Positions 47,403 to 56,283 of a stretch of DNA of 64,000 nucleotides are shown here, piece by piece. The translations under genes and the position numbers were made by a program. Under the pieces are notes generated by a model. The model was not told where the DNA came from. It made no database searches and was given only the letters and a program-made list of their open reading frames with translations. Source of the DNA: Staphylococcus equorum. Lineage in GTDB: Bacteria; Bacillota; Bacilli; Staphylococcales; Staphylococcaceae. The stretch covers positions 1-64,000 of the forward strand of contig NZ_LNNB01000014.1 of the NCBI RefSeq assembly GCF_001747895.1, read 5' to 3'. How positions within the stretch are numbered: the first letter of the stretch is position 1; every line of letters begins with the position of its first letter.

Positions 47403-47732
47403 ACAATTCGCAATTTATATATTAGACAAATTGGACGAGTCATATCGTTTAATTTGTCTTTTTAATTCAACACTATTGCTAATATATAATAAAAATAACG
47501 GATTCAATTACAATTTATAAAACAAATTAACCTAATTCAATTGAAATAAATGACTATTTCTACTATCATATATACTTGTGCTAAAAAAATAACAAAAATA
47601 TATCTTTCGAAACTTTTTGGTTAATAACTGAAAAGTTTCTTTTTATGTCGGTCTTTCTAGCCGATCAATATAAATGAAATAAAACAGTAGAATTGAGTGA
47701 TTTTCAAATAAAAGAAATGAGGTGCTATTGGG
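47403..47732. other. Intergenic region with two hairpins before the YitT gene
   Basis: The fadH terminator is at 47424-47463. A second terminator-like hairpin (GAAACTTTT with AAAAGTTTC, then TTTTT) stands at 47609-47644, followed by TCGG/CCGA at 47648-47664, about 70 bp before the YitT start. No coding frame is visible. The second pair could be a leader attenuator or the end of a small RNA. Confidence 0.45.
47424..47463 (+). terminator. Terminator of fadH
   Basis: AGACAAATT pairs with AATTTGTCT, with inner GGACGA/TCGTTT pairing, followed by TTTTT. Confidence 0.82.
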
Positions 47733-48572
47733 ATGTTGTACAAAATTCATTTTAAAAATATATGTTTCTGTATTTTAGGGACATTTCTTATAGGTATAGG
47801 CATTAATGTGTTTGTAATTCCTGCTAATTTTGGGGAGGGTGGTACGGTAGGTGTTTCGTTAAATCTAAAATATACACTAGGCTTATCACCGGCAATTACC
47901 TCTCTAATTATAAATATGATATTAATTGCGGTAGGTTGGAAATATTTAAGTAAAACGACAGCAGTTTACACACTGATTACAGTAATTTCGAGTTCAATGT
48001 TTTTAGGACTAACTGAATCATTTAATATGCAGATTGAATCTGATTTTATAAATACAGTGTTTGGCGGCTTACTACTAGGTGTCGGTACTGGACTTGTAAT
48101 CTCAGCACGCAGTACATTAGGTGGCACATCTGTTATTGCTAAAATTATAAATAAATATACTGAAATCAAAACTTCTCAAGCGTTGTTTATGCTTGATTCA
48201 ATCATTGTGCTATCTTTCTTAATTATCCTTCCCGCACAAAATGTTTTATATACCATTGTTATGCTTTTTATAGTTGAGAAAAGTATGTCATTTGTAATAG
48301 AAGGTTTTAATCCTAAAAAGGCAATTACAATTATTTCAAATTATAATAATGAAATTAGTAAGGGGATTAATAAAGAAACAGGTAGAGGTTCAACATTATT
48401 GAATGGGGTCGGTGGCTATGAACGAAAAGAGACGAATGTGCTTTATGTTGTCGTACCACAAAACCAATTATCAAGAATTAAGAAAATCGTTAATGCTCAC
48501 GACGAAAATGCTTTTCTTGTTATTCATGATGTGCGAGATGTCTTGGGGAATGGCTTTATGAAAGTACAGTAA
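47733..48572 (+). CDS. YitT-family membrane protein
   Basis: A 279-aa protein with five N-terminal hydrophobic helices (about 8-190, including FVIPANFGEGGTVGVSLNLK) and a C-terminal DUF2179 cytosolic domain (about 205-275, KGINKETGRGSTLLNGVGGY). That is the standard YitT layout. The family function is not settled; related proteins are tied to transport or stress. ATG at 47733 is 8-9 bp behind gaggtg. Confidence 0.87.
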   Translation: MLYKIHFKNICFCILGTFLIGIGINVFVIPANFGEGGTVGVSLNLKYTLGLSPAITSLIINMILIAVGWKYLSKTTAVYTLITVISSSMFLGLTESFNMQIESDFINTVFGGLLLGVGTGLVISARSTLGGTSVIAKIINKYTEIKTSQALFMLDSIIVLSFLIILPAQNVLYTIVMLFIVEKSMSFVIEGFNPKKAITIISNYNNEISKGINKETGRGSTLLNGVGGYERKETNVLYVVVPQNQLSRIKKIVNAHDENAFLVIHDVRDVLGNGFMKVQ

Positions 48573-48580
48573 AATAAAAT

Positions 48581-48611
48581 TAAAAACCTCCAAATTAATT
48601 TGGGGGTTTTT
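48581..48611 (+). terminator. Terminator of the YitT gene
   Basis: AAAACC-CCAAAT pairs with ATTTGG-GGTTTT around TA, then a T-rich tail. Confidence 0.85.
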
Positions 48612-48612
48612 A

Positions 48613-49052
48613 ATTTTATACTCAATTGAATTTTAATGAAAATAATTAATAAATCAGTGAAGGTATTAAAAGTTATGTTTCTATAAATAGTAGTATAAAG
48701 ATAAAATATGAATAAGAGTAATATTTGAATAGTTAATTAAACTTATAAATTATAATTGCGTTTAGGTTAGTAATAAGAAGATTTGGCAAATTAAATATTT
48801 AATTAGTACATTTTATAATTGCATTATGACAATAAAATATTTGGAGTAACTTTTTCACTATCAATATATTAATATTATTAGATGTAATATATGAGACTTA
48901 CTTGAAAAGCCTGTTGTTTTATTTATAATTAAGTCATTAGTGAACAATATAACTTTGAAAAGTTAAAATGATAAAAAATATAATAGCTAAATTAATATAT
49001 AGAAGTCTTTAAATTTTAGTAATGTAGTATAATTAAAATAAAGTAGGTGTAT
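48613..49052. other. Very AT-rich upstream region of the RT pair
   Basis: No gene is seen. The only distinct signal is a perfect TATAAT box at 49028-49033, about 20 bp before the first RT start, with a poor -35 (GTCTTT at 49005). AACTTT-GAA-AAGTT near 48951 is a small hairpin. The interval would be the first place to look for a separate RNA gene. Confidence 0.5.
49028..49033 (+). promoter_or_regulatory. Candidate -10 box of the RT operon
   Basis: TATAAT is exact. The -35 is poor. Transcription would start near 49040, leaving almost no leader before the ribosome site AGGTG at 49045-49049. Confidence 0.5.
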
Positions 49053-50327
49053 ATGGTGAGGACAATTTTATATAGAAAATTACGTCAAAAATATGAGGAT
49101 AAAACTATTCAAAAAGTGAGCGATGAAAAATTTACGTTGCTGCCTATGAATAAACAGCAGTTAGATAAAGGGAAATATATGGATAAGAAAAATATAATTA
49201 GTAAAGAAGACAACGTTCATATTGATTATGTATATAAATTAATAGAATGTTGTTTTGATATTAATGTTCCTGACAGAAATATAATAATGAAAAAATTAGT
49301 TAATTATCTGCCGCATTTATCGGATATAAAAAATGTAACTTTAATAAGATTTGATATCCAAAACTTTTTTCAATCAATAGATATAAAAAAATTTTACAAA
49401 GAGTTAAAAAGGAATAAAAAAATACGATTGAAAGAAGTAGAATATATAGAAAACGCGTTGAAAAACCAAAAAGTACTATATCCTGGCATAAGTATAAGTA
49501 ATATAATTTCTGAAGTTTTAGGAGGAAAATTAGATATAGAAATTAAAAAAAAGTATCCTGAAATAATTTTTTATTCTAGATATGTAGATGATTTCATTAT
49601 AATTTTCAACGAAATTATAGAAGAAGATAAATTAGTTAAGGAAATTAAAACAATAGTGGAAAAGACTTTAGGAAACAGTGCAAGTATTCACACAAAAAAC
49701 AATGAAAAATATCATTATATGACATCGAGAGTGAAAGAAAAACATGAATTAATTTATTTAGGTTATAAATTTTATTTTAATAAAGATTTAAAAATAACTC
49801 ATTATGGAATCTCCACGGAAAAAATTAAGAAATATAAGAAAATTTTAGAAAAAATAATGAGAAATTACTCAGAAGATAAGAATTATCATTTATTTAAAGA
49901 AAGACTAGATACTTTTTATAAAAGATCTGTATTTTATGGTAATAGAAATTCAACGAAAACCTGGTTCTCATATGGAATTTCACAAAATTATAAAGAGCTA
50001 AAAGGGATATCTTTAAAACAAATAGATAGCCAAACGAAAAAATTATTAAGTGGGAGTATATTATTTGATATAAATAATAACAATAATATAATTGAACCAA
50101 AAAAATTAAGCAATATGATTAATAAACTCATAAATGATAAACATTTCATTAAACTTTTTTATAAAAATAAGGCGATAATTTTCAATTCAAATATAGGTTT
50201 GAATAATAAGCAGATAGAAAAATTAGCGACAAAAATAAACTTTCAATTACAAAGCAATAATTACAATGAAAAAGTGTTTGAATTGTTACAATATTTAATG
50301 GTGTTAAATAAAAAAAGTTCCTTATAA
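49053..50327 (+). CDS. Reverse transcriptase, first of a pair (Drt3a-like)
   Basis: A 424-aa protein with RT palm motifs in order: RFDIQNFFQSID (motif A, about 99-110), PGISISNIISEVLGG (motif B, 144-158), YSRYVDDFIIIF (catalytic YVDD, 177-180) and ELIYLGYKFYF (motif D/E). The C-terminal 180 residues are helical and unlike a group II intron maturase; no endonuclease is present. It lies 80 bp before a second RT. Two adjacent non-intron RTs match DRT type 3 (UG3 + UG8), an anti-phage system. The gene is about 80% AT, unlike its neighbours. The start may be ATG 49053 or GTG 49056. Confidence 0.82.
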   Translation: MVRTILYRKLRQKYEDKTIQKVSDEKFTLLPMNKQQLDKGKYMDKKNIISKEDNVHIDYVYKLIECCFDINVPDRNIIMKKLVNYLPHLSDIKNVTLIRFDIQNFFQSIDIKKFYKELKRNKKIRLKEVEYIENALKNQKVLYPGISISNIISEVLGGKLDIEIKKKYPEIIFYSRYVDDFIIIFNEIIEEDKLVKEIKTIVEKTLGNSASIHTKNNEKYHYMTSRVKEKHELIYLGYKFYFNKDLKITHYGISTEKIKKYKKILEKIMRNYSEDKNYHLFKERLDTFYKRSVFYGNRNSTKTWFSYGISQNYKELKGISLKQIDSQTKKLLSGSILFDINNNNNIIEPKKLSNMINKLINDKHFIKLFYKNKAIIFNSNIGLNNKQIEKLATKINFQLQSNNYNEKVFELLQYLMVLNKKSSL

Positions 50328-50369
50328 TATAAGGAACTTGTGTCTTTGAATCAATTAGGATTTAAAGAC
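50315..50369 (+). ncRNA. Two tight hairpins between the RT genes, candidate RNA element
   Basis: AAGTTCCTTAT-AAT-ATAAGGAACTT (50315-50339) is a perfect 11-bp stem whose loop contains the stop codon of the first RT. Two bases later GTCTTTGAATC and GATTTAAAGAC (50342-50369) form an 11-bp stem with one G-T pair and a 6-base loop. Neither is followed by a T-run, so they are not simple terminators. They fill most of the RT-RT gap. Confidence 0.5.
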
Positions 50370-50407
50370 GATATTGTGTATTTAAAGTATAGCAAAAGGA
50401 GATTTTC

Positions 50408-52333
50408 ATGGCAAATATTATAAAAAGACAGATTGAAGATTTTGTGATTAGCGATTTACTACCTATTGAAAAACCACATTATTTTACTAATAATTACTTC
50501 TATGAATATATATTGGATAAAGTTACGATTGATAAAAATTTTGATGAAAAAACTAAAACGAAACCAATTGAGTACTTAACAAATAACAAAAATACATTCA
50601 GAAAATTAGGTATAATTAATCCAGTTAGTATGATAAATACAATAAAGTTTATGAAAAGATATCAACATGATTTAATTGCATTGATAAATGATATAGAATC
50701 ATTTTCAATAAGAAAGCCTACATATAACAACTCATTATCATATATAGATACTCAAAAACAAGTAACGTATTATAAAAATCATAGAAAACAATTTTTAATA
50801 AGTTTAGAGAGTAGCGGTATATACTTTAACCATTATATATTTAAAAGATTCGATAAATATTTAACTTCTTTTAAATACTTAAAGCAGGTTGAAAAATATA
50901 GATTTCAAACTAGGTTAGATATTCAAGACTTTTTTGGAAGCGTATATACTCATTCATTTAAATGGTTATTATCCAATGATTTTAATGACTCTCTGAATAT
51001 CACTAAAAATGATAAAAATACAGTGTTTCCTAATATAGATAAACATTTGCAAAATATAAATGGTGGTAAGACAAGAGGGATTATAATTGGACCTGAATTT
51101 TCAAGAATGGCTACAGAATTATTAATGGTTAATTTAGATAATAGAGTTAAATACAAGTTATTAAGGGATCATGATTTAGAATTCCAAAATGACTATGAAA
51201 TCTCGAGATTTATAGATGATTACGTTATATATTATAATGATGAGAATGTATTTAAAACTATAAAGAATATCTTAGAAGAAGTATTAAGAGACTTCCATTT
51301 TTTATTGAAAACAGAAAAAGAGGCTACATATTCACGTGAAGATAATTTTTTGTTATGGAAATCTGATCTTAGAAATTTATTAGTTTTACTTGATGACTTA
51401 TTGAATGGATCAAGACTATTTAATCAAGTAATTAATGAAATAAAGAGAACTTGTATAAACTATGGGAGTAAATTTGTTACATCATATTTACTAAGTGGTA
51501 TAGTTACCAAATTGGAGATGCTTTACAAAGAAGAATCATATTTAAAAAAAGAGGTTAAAACTATTGGATATGATAATTTGTATGGTAATATTTATGAATT
51601 TATAGAAGAGGAAAAAATACAAATTTCATTGAAAAATATAAAAAATATGATTAAAATTATATTTCAATTGTTATCACTTAAAGCAAATTTTATGAATTCT
51701 GAAAAAGTGATACGTTCATTAGATATAATCATAAAAATTTGTGATAAAAATGTATATCAAAAACATAGTGTTTTAGACCTCATATCAGAAATGGTTGATA
51801 ATTATTCAGATGAAATATTGAGTGGATACACAGTAGATTGGGTGAATCTATTTGTATATATATCTAATCTAGATATTGATATAAATTCATCCATATTAGA
51901 AAAAATGAGAGATTTAATAATGAAAAAAAATAAAGACATACTCTCGATGCCTGGTTTATTAATGATATATAATAGTTATAATTATAAAAAGGATTCTATC
52001 AAAAAAGAAGTCAATCTATTTATTAAAGAAGAATTAGAAAAAATAACAATAAATAATATAGAGAATGAAAAGGAATGTTGGATTATTTTTATTTTTAATA
52101 AATCTCCATTTTTAAATAAAATTAATGCCCGTAGAATGAATGTAATAGTGAATAAGGTAATTGAAAAAAGTGAAAAAGAAGATGTGAAATCTGTATTTAA
52201 TTTTATTAATAATAATGCAACTTGTTTTATTAATTGGGATATAACAGAACTTTATAATCGTGACTTTTTTTATTATACCAGAGACCGTACAGTATTTAAT
52301 CCTAAGGAAACCATTGATGTTATTGGATATTAA
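50408..52333 (+). CDS. Reverse transcriptase, second of a pair (Drt3b-like)
   Basis: A 641-aa protein. RT motifs: RLDIQDFFGSVYTHSFKWLL (motif A, 169-188), TRGIIIGPEFSRMATELL (motif B, 222-239), RFIDDYVIYYND (motif C with FIDD, 267-278) and FLLKTEKEATYSRED (motif D). About 165 residues precede the palm, and an all-helical extension of about 340 residues follows, as in Abi/UG-type defence RTs. AAAAGGAG lies 8 bp before ATG. It is co-directional with the first RT and just as AT-rich. The DRT type 3 assignment rests on the pairing and sizes. Confidence 0.82.
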   Translation: MANIIKRQIEDFVISDLLPIEKPHYFTNNYFYEYILDKVTIDKNFDEKTKTKPIEYLTNNKNTFRKLGIINPVSMINTIKFMKRYQHDLIALINDIESFSIRKPTYNNSLSYIDTQKQVTYYKNHRKQFLISLESSGIYFNHYIFKRFDKYLTSFKYLKQVEKYRFQTRLDIQDFFGSVYTHSFKWLLSNDFNDSLNITKNDKNTVFPNIDKHLQNINGGKTRGIIIGPEFSRMATELLMVNLDNRVKYKLLRDHDLEFQNDYEISRFIDDYVIYYNDENVFKTIKNILEEVLRDFHFLLKTEKEATYSREDNFLLWKSDLRNLLVLLDDLLNGSRLFNQVINEIKRTCINYGSKFVTSYLLSGIVTKLEMLYKEESYLKKEVKTIGYDNLYGNIYEFIEEEKIQISLKNIKNMIKIIFQLLSLKANFMNSEKVIRSLDIIIKICDKNVYQKHSVLDLISEMVDNYSDEILSGYTVDWVNLFVYISNLDIDINSSILEKMRDLIMKKNKDILSMPGLLMIYNSYNYKKDSIKKEVNLFIKEELEKITINNIENEKECWIIFIFNKSPFLNKINARRMNVIVNKVIEKSEKEDVKSVFNFINNNATCFINWDITELYNRDFFYYTRDRTVFNPKETIDVIGY

Positions 52334-52490
52334 ATTTCAAAACAAGAAAATTCATTTTAATTTTAAATGTTTTTAAAGTACTTAATGAAGTATTGCGTTT
52401 GAAAATTCCAATTAAAAGCCAAAGCCTAAGATGCTCATTCACTGTAGCTAGCTATCTGTTACAGCAAATAACACGATATCAATACGCATT
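52334..52490 (+). other. 3' flank of the RT pair with a structured, less AT-rich segment
   Basis: After the RT stop, 52420-52480 is noticeably richer in G and C than the RT genes and contains CTGTA (52442) complementary to TTACAG (52459-52464) around GCTAGC. It leads into the terminator at 52491. No coding frame is visible. It may be the end of the neighbouring chromosome or an RNA element of the RT system. Confidence 0.35.
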
Positions 52491-52530
52491 AAAAAAGTCC
52501 TAATACTATCATCAGTGTTAGGACTTTTTT
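52491..52530. terminator. Bidirectional terminator between the RT pair and gatD
   Basis: AAAAAAGTCCTAATAC pairs with GTGTTAGGACTTTTTT around an 8-base loop, with A- and T-runs on both sides. Confidence 0.93.
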
Positions 52531-52558
52531 ATAATATTATGGCAATGTTAGATTTTAA

Positions 52559-53596
52559 TTATGGGTGGAAGATTACTTTATCAAAATGTTTCTTTTTATT
52601 AACTAATGCATCAAATGTTTCAGGACCTTTTGCTAAATCTAAGCGATCTGAAATCATCGGATCCACTTGAATCTCTCCTGTAGACATGTAATGAAGGGAC
52701 GCATGCCATTCTTCGCCTGGAAATGGGGCGGATAAGCCATTCCAAGAGCCGATAACATTAAGTTCATTGCGTAATATTTTTTCGAAATGAACACGATCCA
52801 TTTCAATATCGGAGTAAGGTATGCCTAACAGTAAGACTTCCCCACCCTTAGCTGGTAACGTTAAGACTTGTCCAATCGTAAATGGTGAGCCTGCCGATTC
52901 AACAGCGACATCTATGTTATGAGGAATCGTAGCGATAACGTCATCTAAATTTTCTGTTTTAGAATTAATCGTATAATCTGCACCGAGCGTCTTAGCAATT
53001 GCTAATTTATCTGGGTCGATATCAATCGCAATCGTTTTAGCAGCACCAAATATTTTAGCCCATTGAATGGCTAGTAAACCGATACTGCCACACCCTATAA
53101 CAGCTACCGTTGCACCAGGTTTCATGCTTGTTCTATAAAACCCATGTGCTACTACTGCAGAAGGCTCAACCATAGCAGCTGTATCAAAGTCTACATTAGC
53201 TGGCAATTTTAAGACGTTATTTGCAGGTAGTTTAACGAATTCTGCAAAACAGCCAGGTTCATAAGAGCCAATAACATATAAATGTTCACATCTAGAGTAT
53301 TCACCTTTTTCACATTGTTCACAGGCGTGACAAGCGATAGCTGGACAACCCGTGACTGCATCGCCAACTGTCACATGATTTACGTTACTGCCTATACTTT
53401 CCACAACTCCTGAAAATTCATGCCCAAACGTCATGCCCTCACGATAAGGGCCTAACTTTTTATAGCGGGAATTGTCCGAACCGCATATACCGGTTGCAAT
53501 CACTTTAATAATGACATCATTACTGTCTTCAATTTCAGGATGTTTTGCTTCTTCGTACCTTAAATCTTCAATGCCGTATAGGTTCAAAGCTTTCAA
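52559..53596 (-). CDS. gatD: Galactitol-1-phosphate 5-dehydrogenase
   Basis: A 345-aa zinc-dependent medium-chain dehydrogenase: catalytic zinc site GICGSD and GHEFSGVVE, structural zinc CPAIACHACEQCEKGEYSRC, NAD motif VIGCGSIGLLA. The IGSWNGLSAPFPGEEW segment is characteristic of GatD. It oxidises galactitol-1-phosphate to tagatose-6-phosphate. It is the last gene of the gat operon, whose PTS subunits lie upstream. Confidence 0.88.
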   Translation of the reverse strand: MKALNLYGIEDLRYEEAKHPEIEDSNDVIIKVIATGICGSDNSRYKKLGPYREGMTFGHEFSGVVESIGSNVNHVTVGDAVTGCPAIACHACEQCEKGEYSRCEHLYVIGSYEPGCFAEFVKLPANNVLKLPANVDFDTAAMVEPSAVVAHGFYRTSMKPGATVAVIGCGSIGLLAIQWAKIFGAAKTIAIDIDPDKLAIAKTLGADYTINSKTENLDDVIATIPHNIDVAVESAGSPFTIGQVLTLPAKGGEVLLLGIPYSDIEMDRVHFEKILRNELNVIGSWNGLSAPFPGEEWHASLHYMSTGEIQVDPMISDRLDLAKGPETFDALVNKKKHFDKVIFHP

Positions 53597-53632
53597 AGTA
53601 TTTCACCTCTTATCTTCTGAATAATAAGTGCA

Positions 53633-53788
53633 TTAATTTTGTTCAGAAGTAACTTTTTTCTTTTTAAAAAATTTTGCGCCGAAGTAACCAAGAAAAACGA
53701 CTATATTACAATAAAGTAAGTTATCCATATATAAATCTGTAATACCTCTCAATGGCCCAAGCATGAAATCTAACATATGTTCTACCAT
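53633..53788 (-). CDS. 51-aa membrane-associated protein in the gat operon
   Basis: The ORF reads MVEHMLDFMLGPLRGITDLY, then a hydrophobic stretch (LLYCNIVVFLGYFGAKFF) and a basic tail KKKKVTSEQN. AAGGAG lies 9 bp before ATG. It sits between two dehydrogenase genes in the same direction, so it is probably translated with them. I recognise no family. The positive-inside tail suggests a single-pass peptide. Confidence 0.65.
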   Translation of the reverse strand: MVEHMLDFMLGPLRGITDLYMDNLLYCNIVVFLGYFGAKFFKKKKVTSEQN

Positions 53789-53842
53789 AATAATTATCTC
53801 CTTATATCATTTAAGTGCTAAATGATGGTTATTTAAAACAAG

Positions 53843-54874
53843 TTAATCGATAGGGCGAAGGAGTACTTTGATGCCTTCTCCACCTTTGATATGGTTGTAG
53901 CCTTCTTCCCATTGCGTAATATCAAGTTCATTTGTGACTAATGCTTCAGCATTGACATCACCGCTGCTTAACAGTTGTAAAGAAGGTTCCCAGTCGGCTG
54001 GTTTTTGACTTCTCGTACCAACCATTCGTATTTCTTTTTGTATGATTTTTTCTAAATCAAAAGAAATTTCTGGATCTTTAAAGATACCAACTTGGACATA
54101 TTGTCCTTTTTTACGTAAGATATCTAAACCTTGTTTGGCGGCAGGTACTGCACCAGAGCATTCTAAAACTACGTTTGCACCATAACCATTGGTAATACTG
54201 TTTACATAGTCTTTTAAATCAGTATTTTGAATATTGACGACATGATCTAATTTAAGTTCTGTTGCCTTATCTAATCTTGTTTGATCATTATCTAATCCAG
54301 TGATTACGACTTCTGCACCTTTACTTTTAACGACTTGCGCGACAAGTAATCCAATAGGTCCAGGCCCCATAACGACTACGACATCGTCAGGCTGTATTTC
54401 AATTTTAGAAACGGCATGGTGGGCACAAGCTAATGGCTCCGTCATAGATGCTGCTTTATATGAAACATTATCAGGAATGCGGTGGACACTCGCTGCACGT
54501 GCAACTAAGTATTGCGTGAAGCCACCGTTTTGTTGTGTGCCTAAACCTTTACGATGATTACATAAGTTATAATCACCACTTTGACAATATTCACATTCAC
54601 CACAAATGTAATATGTTGTTTCAGAAGTGACGCGATCACCAATTTTAAAATCGGTGACATTAGCGCCTGTCTCTACAATCTCTCCTGAAAATTCATGGCC
54701 AAGTGTCACTGGAAAGTTCACTTTATAATGACCTTCATACGTGTGCACATCCGTGCCACAAATACCTGCATAATGAACTTTTATTTTTACTTCATCTGCG
54801 TTCGGTGAAGGTATCTCTCTATCTAAGACTTCTAGATTCCCGAATCCTGGTTCAGTTTTAACGAGTGCTTTCAT
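53843..54874 (-). CDS. Zinc-dependent polyol dehydrogenase, sorbitol-dehydrogenase-like
   Basis: A 343-aa medium-chain dehydrogenase with GICGTDVHTYEG, GHEFSGEIVETG, structural zinc TYYICGECEYCQSGDYNLC and NAD motif VVMGPGPIGLLVAQ. It lies 20 bp after gatC. A second dehydrogenase beside gatD suggests the operon handles another polyol or polyol phosphate (sorbitol, xylitol or arabitol type). The exact substrate cannot be read from the sequence. Confidence 0.85.
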   Translation of the reverse strand: MKALVKTEPGFGNLEVLDREIPSPNADEVKIKVHYAGICGTDVHTYEGHYKVNFPVTLGHEFSGEIVETGANVTDFKIGDRVTSETTYYICGECEYCQSGDYNLCNHRKGLGTQQNGGFTQYLVARAASVHRIPDNVSYKAASMTEPLACAHHAVSKIEIQPDDVVVVMGPGPIGLLVAQVVKSKGAEVVITGLDNDQTRLDKATELKLDHVVNIQNTDLKDYVNSITNGYGANVVLECSGAVPAAKQGLDILRKKGQYVQVGIFKDPEISFDLEKIIQKEIRMVGTRSQKPADWEPSLQLLSSGDVNAEALVTNELDITQWEEGYNHIKGGEGIKVLLRPID

Positions 54875-54894
54875 GTAATGTCAGCTCCTATCTG

Positions 54895-56154
54895 TTAATT
54901 AAATAAACTAAAGAATTTGAAAATAATGTAATTTAAGATGTTACCACCTTGGTCAAGACTTGAAATTTGAGATGAGCCAGATGGCATGTTTACGTTTGTG
55001 CCTTCTGCCATGCTTGTGAATATCGGTGCAACATCTGTTGCGATATATAAAGAGATGGCAATCATAATTGTGCCGACAATAACCGAGTGTATGATATTAC
55101 CTCGTGCAGCCCCTACGATAAATGCGACAATAAATGGAATTGTTGCTAAGTCACCAAATGGTAAGACTTGGTTACCAGGTAAAATAACTGCTAATAATAC
55201 TGTGATCGGAACTAAAATTAAAGCTGTTGAGATAACTGCTGGGTGGCCTAATGCAACCGCAGCGTCTAAACCAATGTAGATTTCACGATCCCCAAAGCGT
55301 TTGTTTAACCAAGTACGTGCAGATTCGGAAACAGGCATTAAACCTTCCATCAAAATCTTAACCATACGAGGCATTAACACCATAACGGCAGCCATTGACA
55401 TACCAAGATTGATAACATCGCCAGCGTTGTAACCAGCTAACAAACCAATGATTAAACCAAGTACTAAACCGACGAATATGGATTCACCAAATGCACCGAA
55501 ACGTTTTTGAATCGTTTCTGGGTCTGCATTTAGTTTCTTGATACCAGGCACTTTTTGTAAACCTTTTACTAAGAAAATACCTGGAGCATATGAAATTGTA
55601 CTACCTGTGGCAATCGATACCCCAGGTAAATCGTAGAACTCACTCATCATTGGTGCAGTCCAGTCAGCCACTTTCAGACAGACGATTTGGAATATTGCTG
55701 CAGCCACTAATGATTGCCAAATGCTATCAGATACGGCGTAAACCATGGCACCCATAAATGTATAATGCCAGAAGTTCCAAATATCTACGTTCATTGTTCG
55801 AGTAGTCTTTGTCAGTAACATGACAATGTTAATTACAATACCTAAAGGAATAATAAATGCTGCGATAACAGATGCCCATGCAATAGAAGATGTTGCTGGC
55901 CAACCCACATCAATAACATTTAAGCTTACACCTAAGTTCTTAACCATCGCTTGGGCAGCGGGTCCCAAGTTGTTTACAAGTAAATCAATAACTAAGAAAA
56001 TCCCTACGAATGCGACACCAATCGTCAAACCTGATCTAAATGCTGCACCGACTTTTTGCCTAAAGAATAATCCTAGTAAAAATATAACGATTGGAAGGAT
56101 TACTGTTGCCCCTAAATCTAGAAAAGCTTGAATAAAATCTACAAATCCACTCAT
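54895..56154 (-). CDS. gatC: PTS galactitol-type EIIC permease
   Basis: A 419-aa EIIC-Gat membrane protein with about 10-12 helices (FVDFIQAFLDLGATVILPIV, NLGPAAQAMVKNLGVSLNVI, DVGWPATSSIAWAS are typical family segments). It transports and helps phosphorylate galactitol or a related polyol. EIIB and EIIA are separate genes just upstream. A 129-bp gap without a clear gene separates it from gatB. Confidence 0.92.
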   Translation of the reverse strand: MSGFVDFIQAFLDLGATVILPIVIFLLGLFFRQKVGAAFRSGLTIGVAFVGIFLVIDLLVNNLGPAAQAMVKNLGVSLNVIDVGWPATSSIAWASVIAAFIIPLGIVINIVMLLTKTTRTMNVDIWNFWHYTFMGAMVYAVSDSIWQSLVAAAIFQIVCLKVADWTAPMMSEFYDLPGVSIATGSTISYAPGIFLVKGLQKVPGIKKLNADPETIQKRFGAFGESIFVGLVLGLIIGLLAGYNAGDVINLGMSMAAVMVLMPRMVKILMEGLMPVSESARTWLNKRFGDREIYIGLDAAVALGHPAVISTALILVPITVLLAVILPGNQVLPFGDLATIPFIVAFIVGAARGNIIHSVIVGTIMIAISLYIATDVAPIFTSMAEGTNVNMPSGSSQISSLDQGGNILNYIIFKFFSLFN

Positions 56155-56283
56155 CCCTTACACCATCCTCTTTAATATAAAGTGATGTTGGTATAAATTA
56201 AGACGCCATTTTGATATAACCATGAACTTCTTTTTTGATATTTATCCCAACGGTTGATTCGGTATGTTAAATTAAATGACTCA

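Noticed and set aside
49053..52333. Group II intron or retron
   Set aside because: No maturase X domain, HNH endonuclease or domain V/VI RNA structure is visible, and retron msr/msd organisation with a single RT does not fit two RTs of 424 and 641 aa.
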